Source: Datisca glomerata (Eukaryota; Streptophyta; Magnoliopsida; Cucurbitales; Datiscaceae). From it: a stretch of DNA of 64,000 nucleotides. The notes beneath the pieces are model-generated. The model saw only the letters and a program-made list of their open reading frames with translations. It was not told the origin of the DNA and searched no databases. The translations under genes were made by a program, and so were the position numbers. Below are positions 33,846 to 46,110 of this stretch, one piece after another. Each line of letters starts with the position of its first letter. Positions within the stretch are counted from its first letter, which is position 1. The stretch is from assembly GCA_003255025.1 (NCBI GenBank), contig QANY01013727.1, forward strand, positions 1,447,849 through 1,511,848, in the 5' to 3' direction.

Positions 33846-34286
33846 TTTCTGGCGAAAAAAATGTTTCTTTGTTCGAAAATCTGCAAATCTATTCATCTAT
33901 GGATTCTCTGAAAATCTCCAAATTTGTGTTCATCTATATGTTTCTTTTTTTATGTTTTGTTCACCCGTAGATTCAAGGTCTGTAGTGAACTTATTTCAGG
34001 TTGATTTGGGGTTTATGGTTTCTGCCTCGTAGTGCTTTTTATATGTTTTCATGGCTGGAAGTTTTGCTTCTCGTTGATTTTTATGTGCCTCGTAGTGATT
34101 TTAAAATGGGTTGAATTGGGGTTTATAGGTATCGTTGCTTCCTCGAATTTATTTGGTATTCTCGTAGAGTTTTGGGGATCCGCTAGATGTTGTCCTTTTC
34201 TCTTGTGCTATGTATCTCGTGTTCTATTCACGTGGGTTTCACTTTAGTTACTTGGTTTTTCCTTCTGTTTATTGTTATTGTTTATT
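33846..34286 (+). other. Non-coding lead-in to the Mutator-like region
   Basis: No conserved coding frame. This sequence is continuous with 37473 onward if the CACTA element is removed, so it probably belongs to the 5' part of the Mutator-like element or its insertion site. Confidence 0.4.
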
Positions 34287-37200
34287 CATTACAAGAAAAC
34301 AGTTCTATCACGATGCTTTTTTGGGTATTTGGTGACGGTTTCCAACCATCACGATAGCTATGGCGATGATTTTAAAATCATCGGGACTGCTGCCGTCGGG
34401 AAAACTATTGCGACGGTTTTCACAACCGTCGGAGAAACGTCACTAAAATTATCTATTGCGAAGGTTGAAAAACCGTCACAATAGGTTGTCTATTACGACG
34501 GTTACGTTGAACCGTTGCAATATCTACATGCCTTTCTTTCAATTGTGGTGGTTCTTTTAACCACTGCAATTGATCATATATTTTCAAAATACCGGGGGTT
34601 CTTTAAACTTCCGGTATTGTTACCATATTTTAAAAAAAATCATATATTTTTAGGTAAACTACAACCAAAATCCACCCCCATTATCTCTCTCTCCTTATTG
34701 GATCTTCTTTCTCTCTCTAAAGTTTATACTCTGCACCAACTCTATGAAAATTCAGATCCAACAGAAGAAGAGAGAGGAATCTAAGTAGGAGGTATTGGGG
34801 GTGGAGGATGACCAAATTGTTCATGTGTGACAATGTAAAAGAAGAAGAGAAAAAATACAGAATTCAATTAACTTTCATGTTATTTTATTCAAAATATTTC
34901 ATGTTATTGTGATTCAAAATAATTTTATACATAAAAACTAAACAATAAAGTGAGCTAGATGTAGATGGAGTTGTTGAAATCAATGATATTAAAAATCTCA
35001 CTCGTTTCAAGTTGCAAGATAAGAACAAAAATAATCAGCATGATATTAACTATCGGTAGCATGTTCAAGTGTCACGTATATCCAGGCAAGTAGTAGAATT
35101 TTGAAGATGAAAAAGCTGAAAAAGTATCTTTGAAGAAATTTAAAAATGAGAAAAAAGAAGAGGAAAAAGAGGAAAGGTTATTTTCTTGCTGCAAACCAGT
35201 GAAAAACTATTAAGAGATGCTAACTGATATAAGGCAAAGTTCTTATGTTACAAACCCTATATAATGTAACTGTCTATGTCGGGCCAAATATTCTATGTAC
35301 CTTACAGATTGTGCGCCCAGATGCCAAATGCACTACTTCTATCCCTTATTTTCTATAAACAACAACACTAGGGAGCCACCAGAGCTTAGTGTAGTTAGTG
35401 ATAGTAGGAACATAAGGTATTGGCTGCATGAAAGAAGTAATCAAGTTACTAGGTATACTGATTCATTTCTTGATAATTATTCATGTTTTAACAATAATCT
35501 GAAGGAGCATTATTTAAGAACTTATTAAGCTTCCATAAACTGAAAAGATAATAACTGGACTTTGAGGAACATATAGCATCAAGCAACTGCATTATATATA
35601 GCGTCATTAACTGTGATGCATTTGAAGATTGTGCCTCAACTTTCTAAACCAATAAAATATGAAATTAGTAACCGGAGGTCAGTGGAATTTTACATTGAGG
35701 ACTATCTAGTTTTCTCACAGAAAGCCAAAAAGACATAAACTACCAAATTTAATTGAAACACACATCTCCAACATTTTATGTTAAATGATTTTTTTTAACA
35801 TTATTTCTGAGGCATCCCTAGCATGAAGTGCCCTAGAGGAACTTATATATGAGAAATTTTTTGTGCCCTGTCACAAAATTACCACAGCAATGATGTGGTC
35901 AAACAGGACAGATATTCTAGAAGTGGATCCTTAAAGAATTTTCTTGATACAAAACAGACTTCCACACATCTTTTGAGTTAAATTTATCACAGATATCCAC
36001 TGACAGAACAAAACTCACATGAAAACGGAACAAAACACACTGAGTCTTCAATATACCTTTACTAGAGTATTATTAGGAATATCTCGCCATGAAAAGAACT
36101 TAGGTCAATATGTTAAAGCAATCAAGTGTGTCAAAATCACTCAAATAATGGACCTAGGACAGAGAAACAACTATGTACAGCTTCATCACAGCTCTTGGGG
36201 GGAGAGAGAATTTCATACCGTCATCCTTCAACAAGTTAAATCTTTGTATGAGATTATTGAAGTCGAATAAAATGATCTATCACCCACTCTTTCTAAGTTT
36301 AGGAGATGCTTCAAGAACATACATTTTATTTGATTAAAATCCCATCATAGCATATTCATTATCTAACATTTTGCAACCCATAATGGATCAACAATTTATA
36401 TAATCTAGCAGAATAGTTTTAACCAATAAAACTAGTACATCAAACAAACCAAAATCGAAAAAACAGAACAATCAAAGGTAAATAAAATCCCTAAATCACA
36501 GAACAATCAAAAGTAAATAGACCCTAAATGCTCTCTCCAACAGATCACAAGAACAACCAGAACCAAAACCACATAAAGTCTAACATAATCATAAATGCTC
36601 TCTCCAAGGCTAACATAAAATTGAAAACAAAACCAAACCCACAAAAATACACAATGAAAACAACTAAAATTCATAAATATTTCCCATCAAACTCATCATA
36701 ACAGAACAACACAGATAATCAAATAGGAAAACTGAAACATACCAATCAAGAATTTAGCAGGAAAACCACGTACAAATCAAGGTTGTCTGGGGATTAGCTA
36801 CAACGAGGAAGACACAGGCTGAGGCTGAGCTACCATTGTCGAGGCTGAGATCGCCTGTTGAAGTTCACAGAAGATGAGGACCACGGGATGAGCTACGACG
36901 AGGAGGACATGAAAGATGAGGACCGAGAGGCTGAGATCGACCATGAGCTATGCCGGCAAGAATGACCACCATACGGGGCTGAGATCGCCTGTCGTCGAAG
37001 TACACTGGTGTGAGAAGAGTGGGAAGGCGGGGGAAAATAGGGAAGAAGCTAGGCGTGGGTCCTTAAAATTAATTTAGGGTTTTCTATTGCTAAGGTTTTT
37101 AAAAATCATAGCAATAGAACATATCCTGATGGTTTGGTCAAACCGTCAACAAAACCGATCGAGTTTCTCATCCAAATGCAACAGTTCAGCCAAACCGTCG

Positions 37201-37469
37201 TAAAAAACTGGTCCAACAAACACCTCTGTCCCGACGGTTAACCTAAACCGTCATAATATATGTGTAAAAAAGGTTAATTCCTGATGGTTCATTAAAATCG
37301 TCGGTCTATCTTAGACAATTCTGACAGTTTGCATAAAACCGTCGGCATAGATCCCACATCTGTAACAGTTAAGTAAATCGTCGCAATTACTTCTCTTTTT
37401 AAATAATTAACGATGGTTTAACAAACTGTCACTATACAACCGTCGCAATATTAGGTTTTTCTTGTAGTG
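34287..37469. mobile_element. Non-autonomous CACTA (En/Spm) transposon
   Basis: The left end CATTACAAGAAAAC and the right end, reverse-complemented CACTACAAGAAAAACC, are CACTA-type terminal repeats, the left one with one base changed. ATT flanks both sides (34284-34286 and 37470-37472), the 3-bp target duplication of this superfamily. Both ends carry dense subterminal repeats of the form GACGGTTTnnnAACCGTC (about 34330-34530 and 37130-37450). No transposase motif is seen in the 3.2 kb, so it would need a partner to move. Minus-strand Glu/Asp/Arg-rich text near 36780-37050 is unassigned. Confidence 0.85.
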
Positions 37470-37599
37470 ATTGTAGAGACATGGTGGTGCATTTGTTATG
37501 TTTTGTTTATTGTCGCGTGGTGGGGCTGGTTGTTTTGTTTTTTTTTTGTTTTATTTATTTCCTATGCCCTAACTCCTATATTTTGTCAGTCCAGGTGAA

Positions 37600-39225
37600 G
37601 AGGATAATAAAAGTTATGGAAATGAGGGACATAACACGTGAGATTTATTATGGTAGCACGTTTGAGTATGTTTTGAATATAACATATAAGAATGGTGAGC
37701 CCTGTAGGTTTTCTAACATTGATCATGATTTATTATCATATCTCGAGCTAATAGTACAGTGGAAGAAATAGGATATGGTAATATATCAGGGTATAGTTAT
37801 AAGTTTCGACATGAAGACTTAAGCATGTTAAAGACTTTGTGTTCTAATGATGAAATACATGAAATGTTCTCTCAACTTGAAACATTTGTTCACGATTTAC
37901 TATAAGTATATGTTTCACATGCATTGAATAAGTTTATTGAAAGTCAAGGTGAATGTAGTCTAAATTGACTTGCAACTAATATTGCATCTTCATATGCACC
38001 AACACTTGCACCTGCATCCCCCATAGACTAGATTTAGTGAACTTGTTATAGGGGAATATGATGATAATGATAGTATGTCTAGTAAAGTGTTGGAGGATTT
38101 TAGTGAGCGCGAGGATGGAGTAGATGACGAAGAATACTTGTTTGTCAATGCAACTTAGTTTCACTTAAAAAATGAAGATAATCAACCAATAGTTTGGTAG
38201 TAAGAGTCGAGATAATGACATAAGAAAAAGGCAAAAAAGAGTTATCGATGAGCCTAGTGTATTTGAACCGGAGTATGACAGTGACCAATTGAGACATCTT
38301 ATTGATTCATCAGATGAGGAAATACATCCTTCATATCCCGACTTCCATAAAAAAATTCACTTTGGTAGGCCAATTACACTAGAGAGATGATTGATTTTAG
38401 TGATCACATTGTATGAAACAAGGCATTGATGGAGTATGCCATTCAACACAATTTTAATTACTATTTCAAAACAAAATGACAGAACTAGGGTCACTAGACT
38501 ATACAAATGGAAGAATTATGAATATGAAACACATGCATCTCTTACTCAAAGAGAAGAATCATTTCAAATTAAGACTTTCACCCCTAAACATACTAATTGT
38601 GTTGAAGCAAGGAAGAATAGAAATGTCACATCAACTTGGATAGCGAATAGGTATTTGTAGTTGATTCATGACCCAACCTAACATGGATTTATCAATGTTG
38701 AAACGTTTGTTAAGGGACAATCATGGAGTCACTGTGTCATTTGATAAATGTTATAGAGTGAAAAGAAAAGCATAAAATTCAAGGGTGTGCAGTGGAGCAA
38801 TACAAGAAAATGTGGGGTTATTGTGAAGCAATAAAAAATGGAATATGGCAAGTACCATTGGGGTGAAAGGAATAAATTAGTTGTTTCAAAGAATGTATTT
38901 TTCTTTGGACACGTGTATGAAGGGATCGCTTGATGTATATATACCGATTATATTTATAGATGGTTGTCATTTGAAGTCTAATTTTAGGTGTCACTTACTG
39001 TGATTGGGAAAGATGCAACCGATAATATCTTCCCAATTGTTTTTGTTGTTGTGGAGTCGGAAAACAAGGAGACATGGACTTATTTTTTAATGAATCTACT
39101 TAATGACACTAGTTATTTCTCACATGCGTCGCTTGTGTTAGGTAAATGCGGCGATGAATCCTTAACATATTATATATTCATGAATGTTATATTATATAAC
39201 GACCAAGATTGTTTTTAATAGTATG
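37600..39225 (+). pseudogene. Mutator-like (MULE) transposase remnant
   Basis: It opens near 37617 with a PB1-like N-terminal region (MEMRDITREIYYGSTFEYVL). The MULE DNA-binding segment follows (KALMEYAIQHNFNYYFKTK, RVTRLYKWKNYEYETHASL, FQIKTFTPKHTN, NRNVTSTWIANRYL). It then shows the catalytic-domain pieces IDGCHLKSNFRC and IGKDATDNIFPIVFVVVESE with NKETWTYFL. Stops and frameshifts occur throughout, and the later catalytic part and SWIM zinc finger are missing. It ends where Helitron sequence begins in the opposite orientation. Confidence 0.85.
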
Positions 39226-39229
39226 GAAT

Positions 39230-39495
39230 AACTTAAGAAAAATAAACTAAAAAGTCATTTGTAGATCAAGAATCTCCTCATATACAATATTTTTCGTACA
39301 CATTGTATCTTTACGCCTTGTTTCCTTTGGTTTGACTAAAAACTTTATTGTTGTTATCGAAACACCTCATGAAAGTACACCATATAATTGTGTGTGAAAA
39401 AATACGTGTTAAGGAAGAATAGATGCCAGCATGAGGAACTGTTTGTCCTTGAGCTTTATTGATTGTCTCTATGCTCTAAATGAGTATGCCCCTAT
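39230..39495 (-). pseudogene. Helitron helicase C-terminal fragment (minus)
   Basis: The minus strand reads TINKAQGQTVPHAGIY, FSHT-L, GVSITTIKFLVKPKE and NIVYEEILDLQ, the last motifs of the plant Helitron Rep/helicase (Pif1-like). It is frameshifted. It is homologous to, and inverted relative to, 50040-50283. Confidence 0.75.
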
Positions 39496-39923
39496 TTTGG
39501 AAGACGCGAGTATTTTATCCATGTTTACCCCAAATGAAGTAGAAAATTTTATTGTATGCCCTAATATATTTTATAAATAAAATATTGGCTTCAGATTGGT
39601 TGGTAAGTAGTGCATATAAGTCATCATGCACTACAATCTCAACAAGTTATATCAAACCATTTTGGTAAAACCATAACATGTAAAAATTTATCATAAAGTA
39701 ATGATATGAGTAATATCCATTATTATTTAAAGCATGTTATACATGTCCATTGAAAGAACAAAACATAACGGTTTAATGTTCGAATTTGATTGCATTATAA
39801 AATGTACATGTCTAAATAGTCATCGGTTCGTCTAATGAAGAGCATATCAAGTCGTGAAACGTTTGTCCAGTAAATGATATTTATAAGTAGTATCATAAGT
39901 AAAACTAAAAGTGTGTGTGTATT

Positions 39924-39975
<52 letters not shown>

Positions 39976-40822
39976 AGCCAAGACAATAAGTACTACATAT
40001 GATTTAAATCCAACAACCTCCAACTTTTTAAAATGTTTGTTGATCAACCAATGGACATTTGTTTTGAACTTTATCATAATTATTGTTACATAGTTCTCGA
40101 CGTCTTTTATTTGATTAACTCAATTTCTGGATTTTTCTATATTCATGTGACTGCACGTAATATTTTAAGCGCTCTTGCTTGAGATTCATTATTGTCTTTA
40201 GCATGAAATAACTACGTTAAAAATATATCATCAATATAGTTTAGTGTTGTGTTGATTACTGACATACTACACTAAGAAACACACATGTATATCATTTTAT
40301 GATTAAATAAATAATAAACAGAACTGATGTAGTCTTGTATACTTCTAATTGTCGTAATAATATTATTATATAATTCTCATATTTCTTGCAAAGATAGCTA
40401 CATTTTAGCACCTTATTTTATTGCATTAAGAAGATTGTAAGAGTGTGAATTGTTATTGTGTGCAACTTTATTGATTTTGTAATTTTATAAATTTTACGTT
40501 TGGTCATATCTTTTTATTTTGTCCTATGTAATTAAATAATAATTTAAAACCCATGAGAGATATAACGTGAGGGGATTAGCATAAATAAAACTTGTTAAGG
40601 TAGATAATATTATTTTTCAGAAAAGTTGCTTGATCAAGAATTAAGTTCAGAGGATGACATTATTTATATGCGTATAACATATGGGCCGTCATTTTATGGA
40701 CGTGGGCTTATTTGGGTTATGGGTTTTCTTGCAAGTAGGTGGAGAGTAATAAACTAAACCATAACCCTAATTTTATTCATTTTCTTCTAGATGTTTCCAC
40801 CACCTAGAGTTGGTCACGAGGG
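39496..40822. other. Helitron-associated non-coding sequence with AT microsatellite
   Basis: There is no open gene. A (TA)n tract of about 40 bp lies at 39928-39970. The end 40650-40790 is an inverted copy of 48985-49140 ('aaccataaccctaatt', 'gtggagagtaata', 'gtcattttat'), tying it to the second Helitron fragment. Confidence 0.55.
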
Positions 40823-41260
40823 TGTTAGAGCTAATAGCTTGAAACTTTATTACGTGAAGCTTAACTAAGTATTGTAGTATGTGAGTGAAAATTAAAATTA
40901 AAAGACAGTGTGAGTAGAAATCAAGCCTGTCACATGTCAAGATAGAATTTTAATACTTTGACGCATGTTTAATTATGTGTATTAGTAGTTGATGGTGTAT
41001 AATTACATAGATCAAATCAAATGTCACATGTCCATTGTACAGAGGGCAGTTTCTTAGGAAACTGCCCATATTTACCCACTGTCCACGAAAGGGCAGTTTC
41101 ATCTAGAAACTGCCACTTCGTGCATTTGGACGCAAGAGTGGAGAGGTGGTTTTCATAAGGGAGAAACCACCTCTCTTTATAAAATGTTGCTGCCTTTTAA
41201 TCAAAACAAAGAGGACAATTTTAATGGCATGGTTTTTGGCATCCAAAATAAGAAGAAAAT
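40823..41260 (+). repeat. 5' LTR of the copia element (3'-truncated)
   Basis: Starts TGTTAGAGCTAATAG and matches 45525-45940 closely up to 'ccaaaataagaagaaaa', then breaks into gag sequence. It contains three hairpins (41044-41067, 41092-41114, 41141-41175) followed by a TTTATAAAAT box near 41176. Confidence 0.8.
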
Positions 41261-41272
41261 GAAATCTTCTTA

Positions 41273-41911
41273 GAAGCATGGAAGCATTCTGATTTTCTCT
41301 GCCGAAACTACATCTTGAACGGTCTTGTAGGCAATCTCTATAATGTCTACTCGTCGTTCAAGACATCGGAAGATTTATGAGAAGCGTTAGAGAAAAAGTA
41401 CAAGATTGAGGACGCTAGGATAAATAAATTCATCATCGGCTGATTCTTGGAATATCTGATGGATGACAAGCATACGGTGGTTATTCAAGTTGAAGAACTC
41501 TAGATCTTATTCAATGAACTGATCAATAAGGAAATGACAGTCAGCAAATCATTCCAAGTGACTGCAACCATTGAGAAACTTTCGTTGTCCTGGAAATAGT
41601 TCAAGAGTTACTTACAGCATAAGCGAAAGGACATGACGATGGAGGATCTCGTGGTTTGTCTGCGGATCGAAGAAGATAATCAGAAGAATAAACACAAGCT
41701 GCTGCCTTCGTATTCCATGGAGATGAAAGCGAACATTGTTGAAACCAGAAAGCCAAAACCAAAAAGCTTTAAAGAGAAGGCTATGAGCAGCAACAGTGAA
41801 AATGTCAACAAATGTATGAGTAACAAACAAATCAAGGGTAGTTGCTGGGTGTGCGGTAAAGCCGGTCACAGAGCAAAAGACTGCCGATTCAAAAAGGACC
41901 ACCGGTGGTAA
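41273..41911 (+). pseudogene. Ty1/copia gag remnant
   Basis: The frame begins mid-domain, EAWKHSDFLCRNYILNGL, without a start. It passes several stops (such as ELW read as L-stop), continues KEMTVSKSFQVTATIEKL and an open run from 41633, and ends in the zinc knuckle CWVCGKAGHRAKDC (CX2CX4HX4C), which is complete. The N-terminal region is deleted. Confidence 0.85.
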
Positions 41912-41994
41912 ACCCTAACAATGATCACAAGAACATGGTTAATGTGACCGAGATGGATGACCTATGTACGACAATTTCTAAATTGTGCATTGTC

Positions 41995-42355
41995 ATTGAT
42001 ACCATGAGTTGGTAGGTTGATACTGGTGCTACTAAACACGTATATGGTGATAAAAGTATGTTTTCAACTTATGAAGAAGTTGAAGGTGAAAAACTGAACA
42101 TGGGTAATGTCGTTGAGGCTGAAGTGAAAGGAAAAGGAAAAGTGCCATTGTAGTTTACCTCAGGTAAACAACTCACTCTCATCGACGTCCTCCACGTACT
42201 AGACATTCGTAGGAATTTGGTTTCGGGATCCCTCTTATGTAAGAGTGGATTTAAACTTGTATTTGAATCTGACAAGTTTGTTTTAACTAAGGGATGGATG
42301 TTTGTGGGTAAGGGATATGTGGTTGATGGTATGTTTAAGCTTAATATTTCTATTG
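41995..42355 (+). pseudogene. Ty1/copia protease remnant
   Basis: The frame shows WYVDTGATKHVYGDKSMF-type text, where the tryptophan and neighbouring codons are partly mutated, and DTGAT as the active-site motif. [20 protein letters not shown] then [14 protein letters not shown] follow. An in-frame TAG lies near 42152. Confidence 0.75.
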
Positions 42356-42424
42356 TAATTTCTGCTCAATTAATGGAAAATCTGCATCTTCTATCTATAT
42401 TGTTGAGTTATGTGATATTGGGCA

Positions 42425-43285
42425 TGCTAGATTAGGTCACGTAAATATGAAATCTATGCAAAGAATGATGAACTTAGATTTATTACCTAAATTTGACATA
42501 GAAAAAGGACATAAATGTGAAATATGTGTTGAATCCAAATTCACTAGAAAATCATTTAAATCAGTAGAAAGAGATAGTGAATTACTAGGATTAATACATA
42601 GTGATTTATGCGACATGAAATTTTCATCTACTAGAGGTGACAGAAAATATTTTATAACAGTCATTGATAATTGTACTAAATTCTGCTATGTATATTTGTT
42701 TCATTCTAAAGATGAGACTTTGGATAAGACATACAAGTCTGCAGTTGAAAATCAACTTGGAAAGGAAATAAATGTGCTTAGACGAGGTGGAGAATATGAC
42801 TCCACAACTCTATCTGAATTATGTGCTTATCATGGTATAGTGCATCAGACGACAACACCTTACACGCCTCAACAAAATGGGGTGGCTGAAAGGAAAAATA
42901 GAACTCTGAAAGATATGGTGAATTGTATGCTGAACAGTTTTGGACTATCCCATTATTTGTGGCGGAGGCATTGCTTACGGCAAATATCATACTGAACAAG
43001 ATTCCATATAAGAAGACTAACATGTCTCCTTATGAAAAGTGGAAAGGGAAGTTTCCTTCCTATAAAATCCTAAAAGTGTGGGGGTGTCTCGCAAAGGTAC
43101 AAGTACCATTGCCAAAGAGAGTCAAGCTTAGACCTAAGACTATTGACTGTGTTTTCATTGGATATGCATGTAACAGTGTTGCATACAGATTTTTGGTAAT
43201 TAAGTCAGAAATTTCTGGCGTAAGTACCAACACTATTATGGAGTCTGTTAATGTTGAATTCTTTGAGAATGCGTTTCTTTCTTAA
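42425..43285 (+). pseudogene. Ty1/copia integrase remnant
   Basis: The frame runs [47 protein letters not shown] and FITVIDNCTKFCYVY. The second catalytic site reads NVLRRGGEYDS, where SDRGGEY is usual, so that aspartate is lost. The glutamate is kept in PQQNGVAERKNRTL. A frameshift at about 42930 leads to VAEALLTANIILNKIP and VWGCLAKVQVP. Confidence 0.85.
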
Positions 43286-43319
43286 GGAGGGGAGACAGTC
43301 ATACTACCAAACAAGATGT

Positions 43320-44540
43320 AGATGAAGGTACATCTAAAGCTCAGATTGATGAAGAATTTGAACCTGAGCCTAGAAAAAGCAAATGAGCTAGAACGAGTAC
43401 CTCATTTACTAACGTACTTGATGGAAGCCGAACCTGAGACATACAAAGAGGTGATGTCAAACCCTGAATCTCCTTTTTGGAAGGAGGCTATTGATAGGGA
43501 GATAGATTCCATTTTGTAAAATAAAACTTGGATATTGGTTGACCTCCCACTTAGGAATAAACCAATGGGCTATAAGTGGATTTTCAAAAGGAAGCTTAGA
43601 GATGACGGTACAATTGACAAGTACAAAGTTTGGTTGGTAGCTAAAGGTTATCGACAAAAAGCAGGTACATATTTCTTTGATACCTATTCTCCTGTGACGA
43701 GGATCACTTCTATTAGAATGCTAATCGCGATTGCAGCTATACATAATTTGAAAATTCACCAAATGGATGTTAAGACTGCATTTTTATACAGAGAACTGGA
43801 TGAAGAAATCTGCATGGAACAACCTGAAGGATTTGTGGTCAAGGGCTGAGAACGGAAGGTGTGTAAGCTTGTCAAATCACTTTACAGATTAAAACAAGCC
43901 CCGAAACAGTGGCATTAAAAATCTAACCACACTATGCTCTCGAATTGCTTCTCGATAAACGAGTGTGACAAATGTGTTTAGTTAAAGGTACAAGTGATAT
44001 GTTTGTCATAGTATGTTTATACGAAGATGACATGCTCATATGGAAACTAATAAGGATATAATTTATTCTACCAAGAAAATGTTGAGTTTCAACTTTGACA
44101 TGAAAGACTATAGTCTAGCAGATGTCATTCTTGGAATTTAAGTGAAGCGAACTTCTAATGAATATGTTCTTACACGATCTCATTATGTAGAAAAGATCCT
44201 AAAGAAGTTCGGCCAATTTGAAAGCAAATCAGTTGTAACTCCATTTTGACGCAAACTATAAGTTGAGAAAGAATGATGGAGTTGGAATATCTCAGATGGA
44301 GTACTCACAGATAATTGGAAATTAGATGTATATCATGAATTGCACAAGGACTGACATTGCCTATTCAGTAGGAAGGCTTGTAAGATATACAAGTAATTCT
44401 GGACGTTATCATTAGGATGCTCTAGTCAGGGTACTTAAATACTTGAAGTACACCATTGACTATAGATTACATTATACGGCATATCCGCCTGTGATGGAAG
44501 GATTTCGTGATGCTAACTGGATATCTGATAGTCTAGAAAC
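43320..44540 (+). pseudogene. Ty1/copia reverse transcriptase remnant
   Basis: Readable segments are ESPFWKEAIDREIDSIL, NKPMGYKWIFKRKL, KVWLVAKGYRQKAG, YSPVTRITSIRMLIAIAA, HQMDVKTAFLYRELDEEI and, after a TGA, KLVKSLYRLKQAPKQWH. The YVDD box near 44030 reads as YEDDML-like text with a frameshift. Many stops follow to the end. Confidence 0.85.
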
Positions 44541-44599
44541 TAAATCCACGAGCGGATGTGTTTTACCCTAGGTGGGGGAGCTATATCTTTGAAGTCTAC

Positions 44600-44960
44600 G
44601 AAGCAGATTTGTATAGCTCGTTCGACTATGGAATATGAATTCATAGCACTAGACTAGGCTAGCAAAGAAGCTGAATGGCTTAGAAAGTTTTTGGAAGACA
44701 TTCCAATGTGGCCGAAGCCTGTGTCAGCCATATGTGTACACTGTGATAATATGGCTATCATATTTAGAGCAAAGAATAATGTGTATAATGGTAAGTCTAG
44801 ACACATAAGACGTAGACATAATACGATTAAATAATTGCTCGTAAATGGTGTTCCATTGACTTTATTAGGTCAAAGGAAAATTTGGCAGATCCTTTAACAA
44901 AAAGGATTATCGAAAGAGCTGTAAAGCTGACACCGAGGGGAATGACCTAATGAATCATTC
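44600..44960 (+). pseudogene. Ty1/copia RNase H remnant
   Basis: Segments EYEFIAL, ASKEAEWLRKFLEDIP, VHCDNMAIIFRAKNNVYNGK and SRHIRRRHNTIK are the standard copia RNase H end, followed by a frameshifted LADPLTKGL-type motif. Confidence 0.8.
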
Positions 44961-45511
44961 AGGTGATAACCTAACCTAGTTGACTAGAGATCCCATGATC
45001 TAAGTTTAATAAGTAAACTGGCAAGAATGATTCACGTAACACACAAAGAAACTTTGTTTCTTCCCATTCTTATGATGTAACGAAAGTGTGTTGTCTATTG
45101 ACGATAAAAAGGGTATACTTAGTATTCAATGACGTTGATATCTTGCTTGCAAGAGAAGTATAGATAGAATACTCTTAATCATCGTCACCTATGTGAGAGT
45201 AGAAGTTGGGTCACTTCTATGAGAAAGTGCAATGCTCAATCTCTCTAAAGCTCTCATGAGGCGGGATAAATTTTCAGGACCAAAATGAATAAAAATGTAT
45301 GAACTCGAGCGTATTAAGATGAGTTGAGTGTGAGATTTATTGTCCTATTTATTTCTTAGAAATGATAGTTCAAGAATGTTATTCACTGTTCTTCAGAGTA
45401 AATCCGATAAATCATCACTAAGGAAGGTTCAAGTCCAAAAGACAACTCTCCCGATGTAAAACTCATCTATTTCTTTCTCCTGATGTCGTTGTCTGTCTAA
45501 GACATTTTCAT

Positions 45512-45524
45512 TCATGTGGGAGAT
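45512..45524 (+). other. Polypurine tract of the copia element
   Basis: 'catgtgggagatt' stands directly before the 3' LTR start, the usual place and composition of a copia polypurine tract. Confidence 0.55.
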
Positions 45525-46110
45525 TTTTAGAGCTAATAGTTTGAAGCTTTATTAATTAAATCTTAGCTAAGTGTTGTAGTGTGTGAATTTAAATTAAAAT
45601 TAAAAGACAATGTGAGTAGAAATCAAGTCTGTCACATGTCAAGATATAGCTCTAATAATTTGACACATGTCTAATGATGTGTATTAGCATTTGAGGGTGT
45701 ATAATTGCATAGACCAAGTCAAACGCCACATGTCCATTGTACAGAGGGCAGTTTCTTAGGAAGCTGCCCATATTTACTCACTGTCGCTTCGTGCATTTGG
45801 GTGCAAGAGTGGAGATGTGGTTTTCATAAGAGAGAAACCACCTCTCTCTATAAAACGTTGCCCCCTTTTAATCAAAAGAAAGAGGACAATTTTAATGGCA
45901 TGGTTTTTGGCATCCAAAATAAGAAGAAAAATAAATTTTGTCCTTTTTTTCTTTAAGTCCAAGTTCCTGTCAAATTTTCAGGAGACTAAGGGGGAAAGAA
46001 ATACTATTCGGGTTCTGTGAGGATCGAAGTATTCATTTGCTACGTCTTCGATCACGATAGTTGTAGCCTGCAGAGACGTTCACCATAGTTTCCAAGTACA
46101 TTGTGGAGGG
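45525..46110 (+). repeat. 3' LTR of the copia element
   Basis: Starts TTTTAGAGCTAATAG (first bases changed from TGTTAG) and matches the 5' LTR to about 45940. It then continues with LTR sequence that the 5' copy has lost. The second of the three hairpins is deleted here. The end is estimated near 'gtggagggtaaaaattca'. Confidence 0.7.

Larger units (their letters stand above)
40823..46110 (+). mobile_element. Decayed Ty1/copia retrotransposon
   Basis: It has matching LTRs (40823 to about 41255 and 45525 to about 46110) around gag, protease, integrase, reverse transcriptase and RNase H in Ty1/copia order (integrase before reverse transcriptase). The 5' LTR is fused directly to gag, so the LTR end, primer-binding site and gag start are deleted. 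All coding parts are broken. Confidence 0.85.

Noticed and set aside
39928..39970. Short frames MSWLKLYIYIYIYIY and MCVYLYYIYIYIY as peptides
   Set aside because: They are translations of a (TA)n microsatellite.
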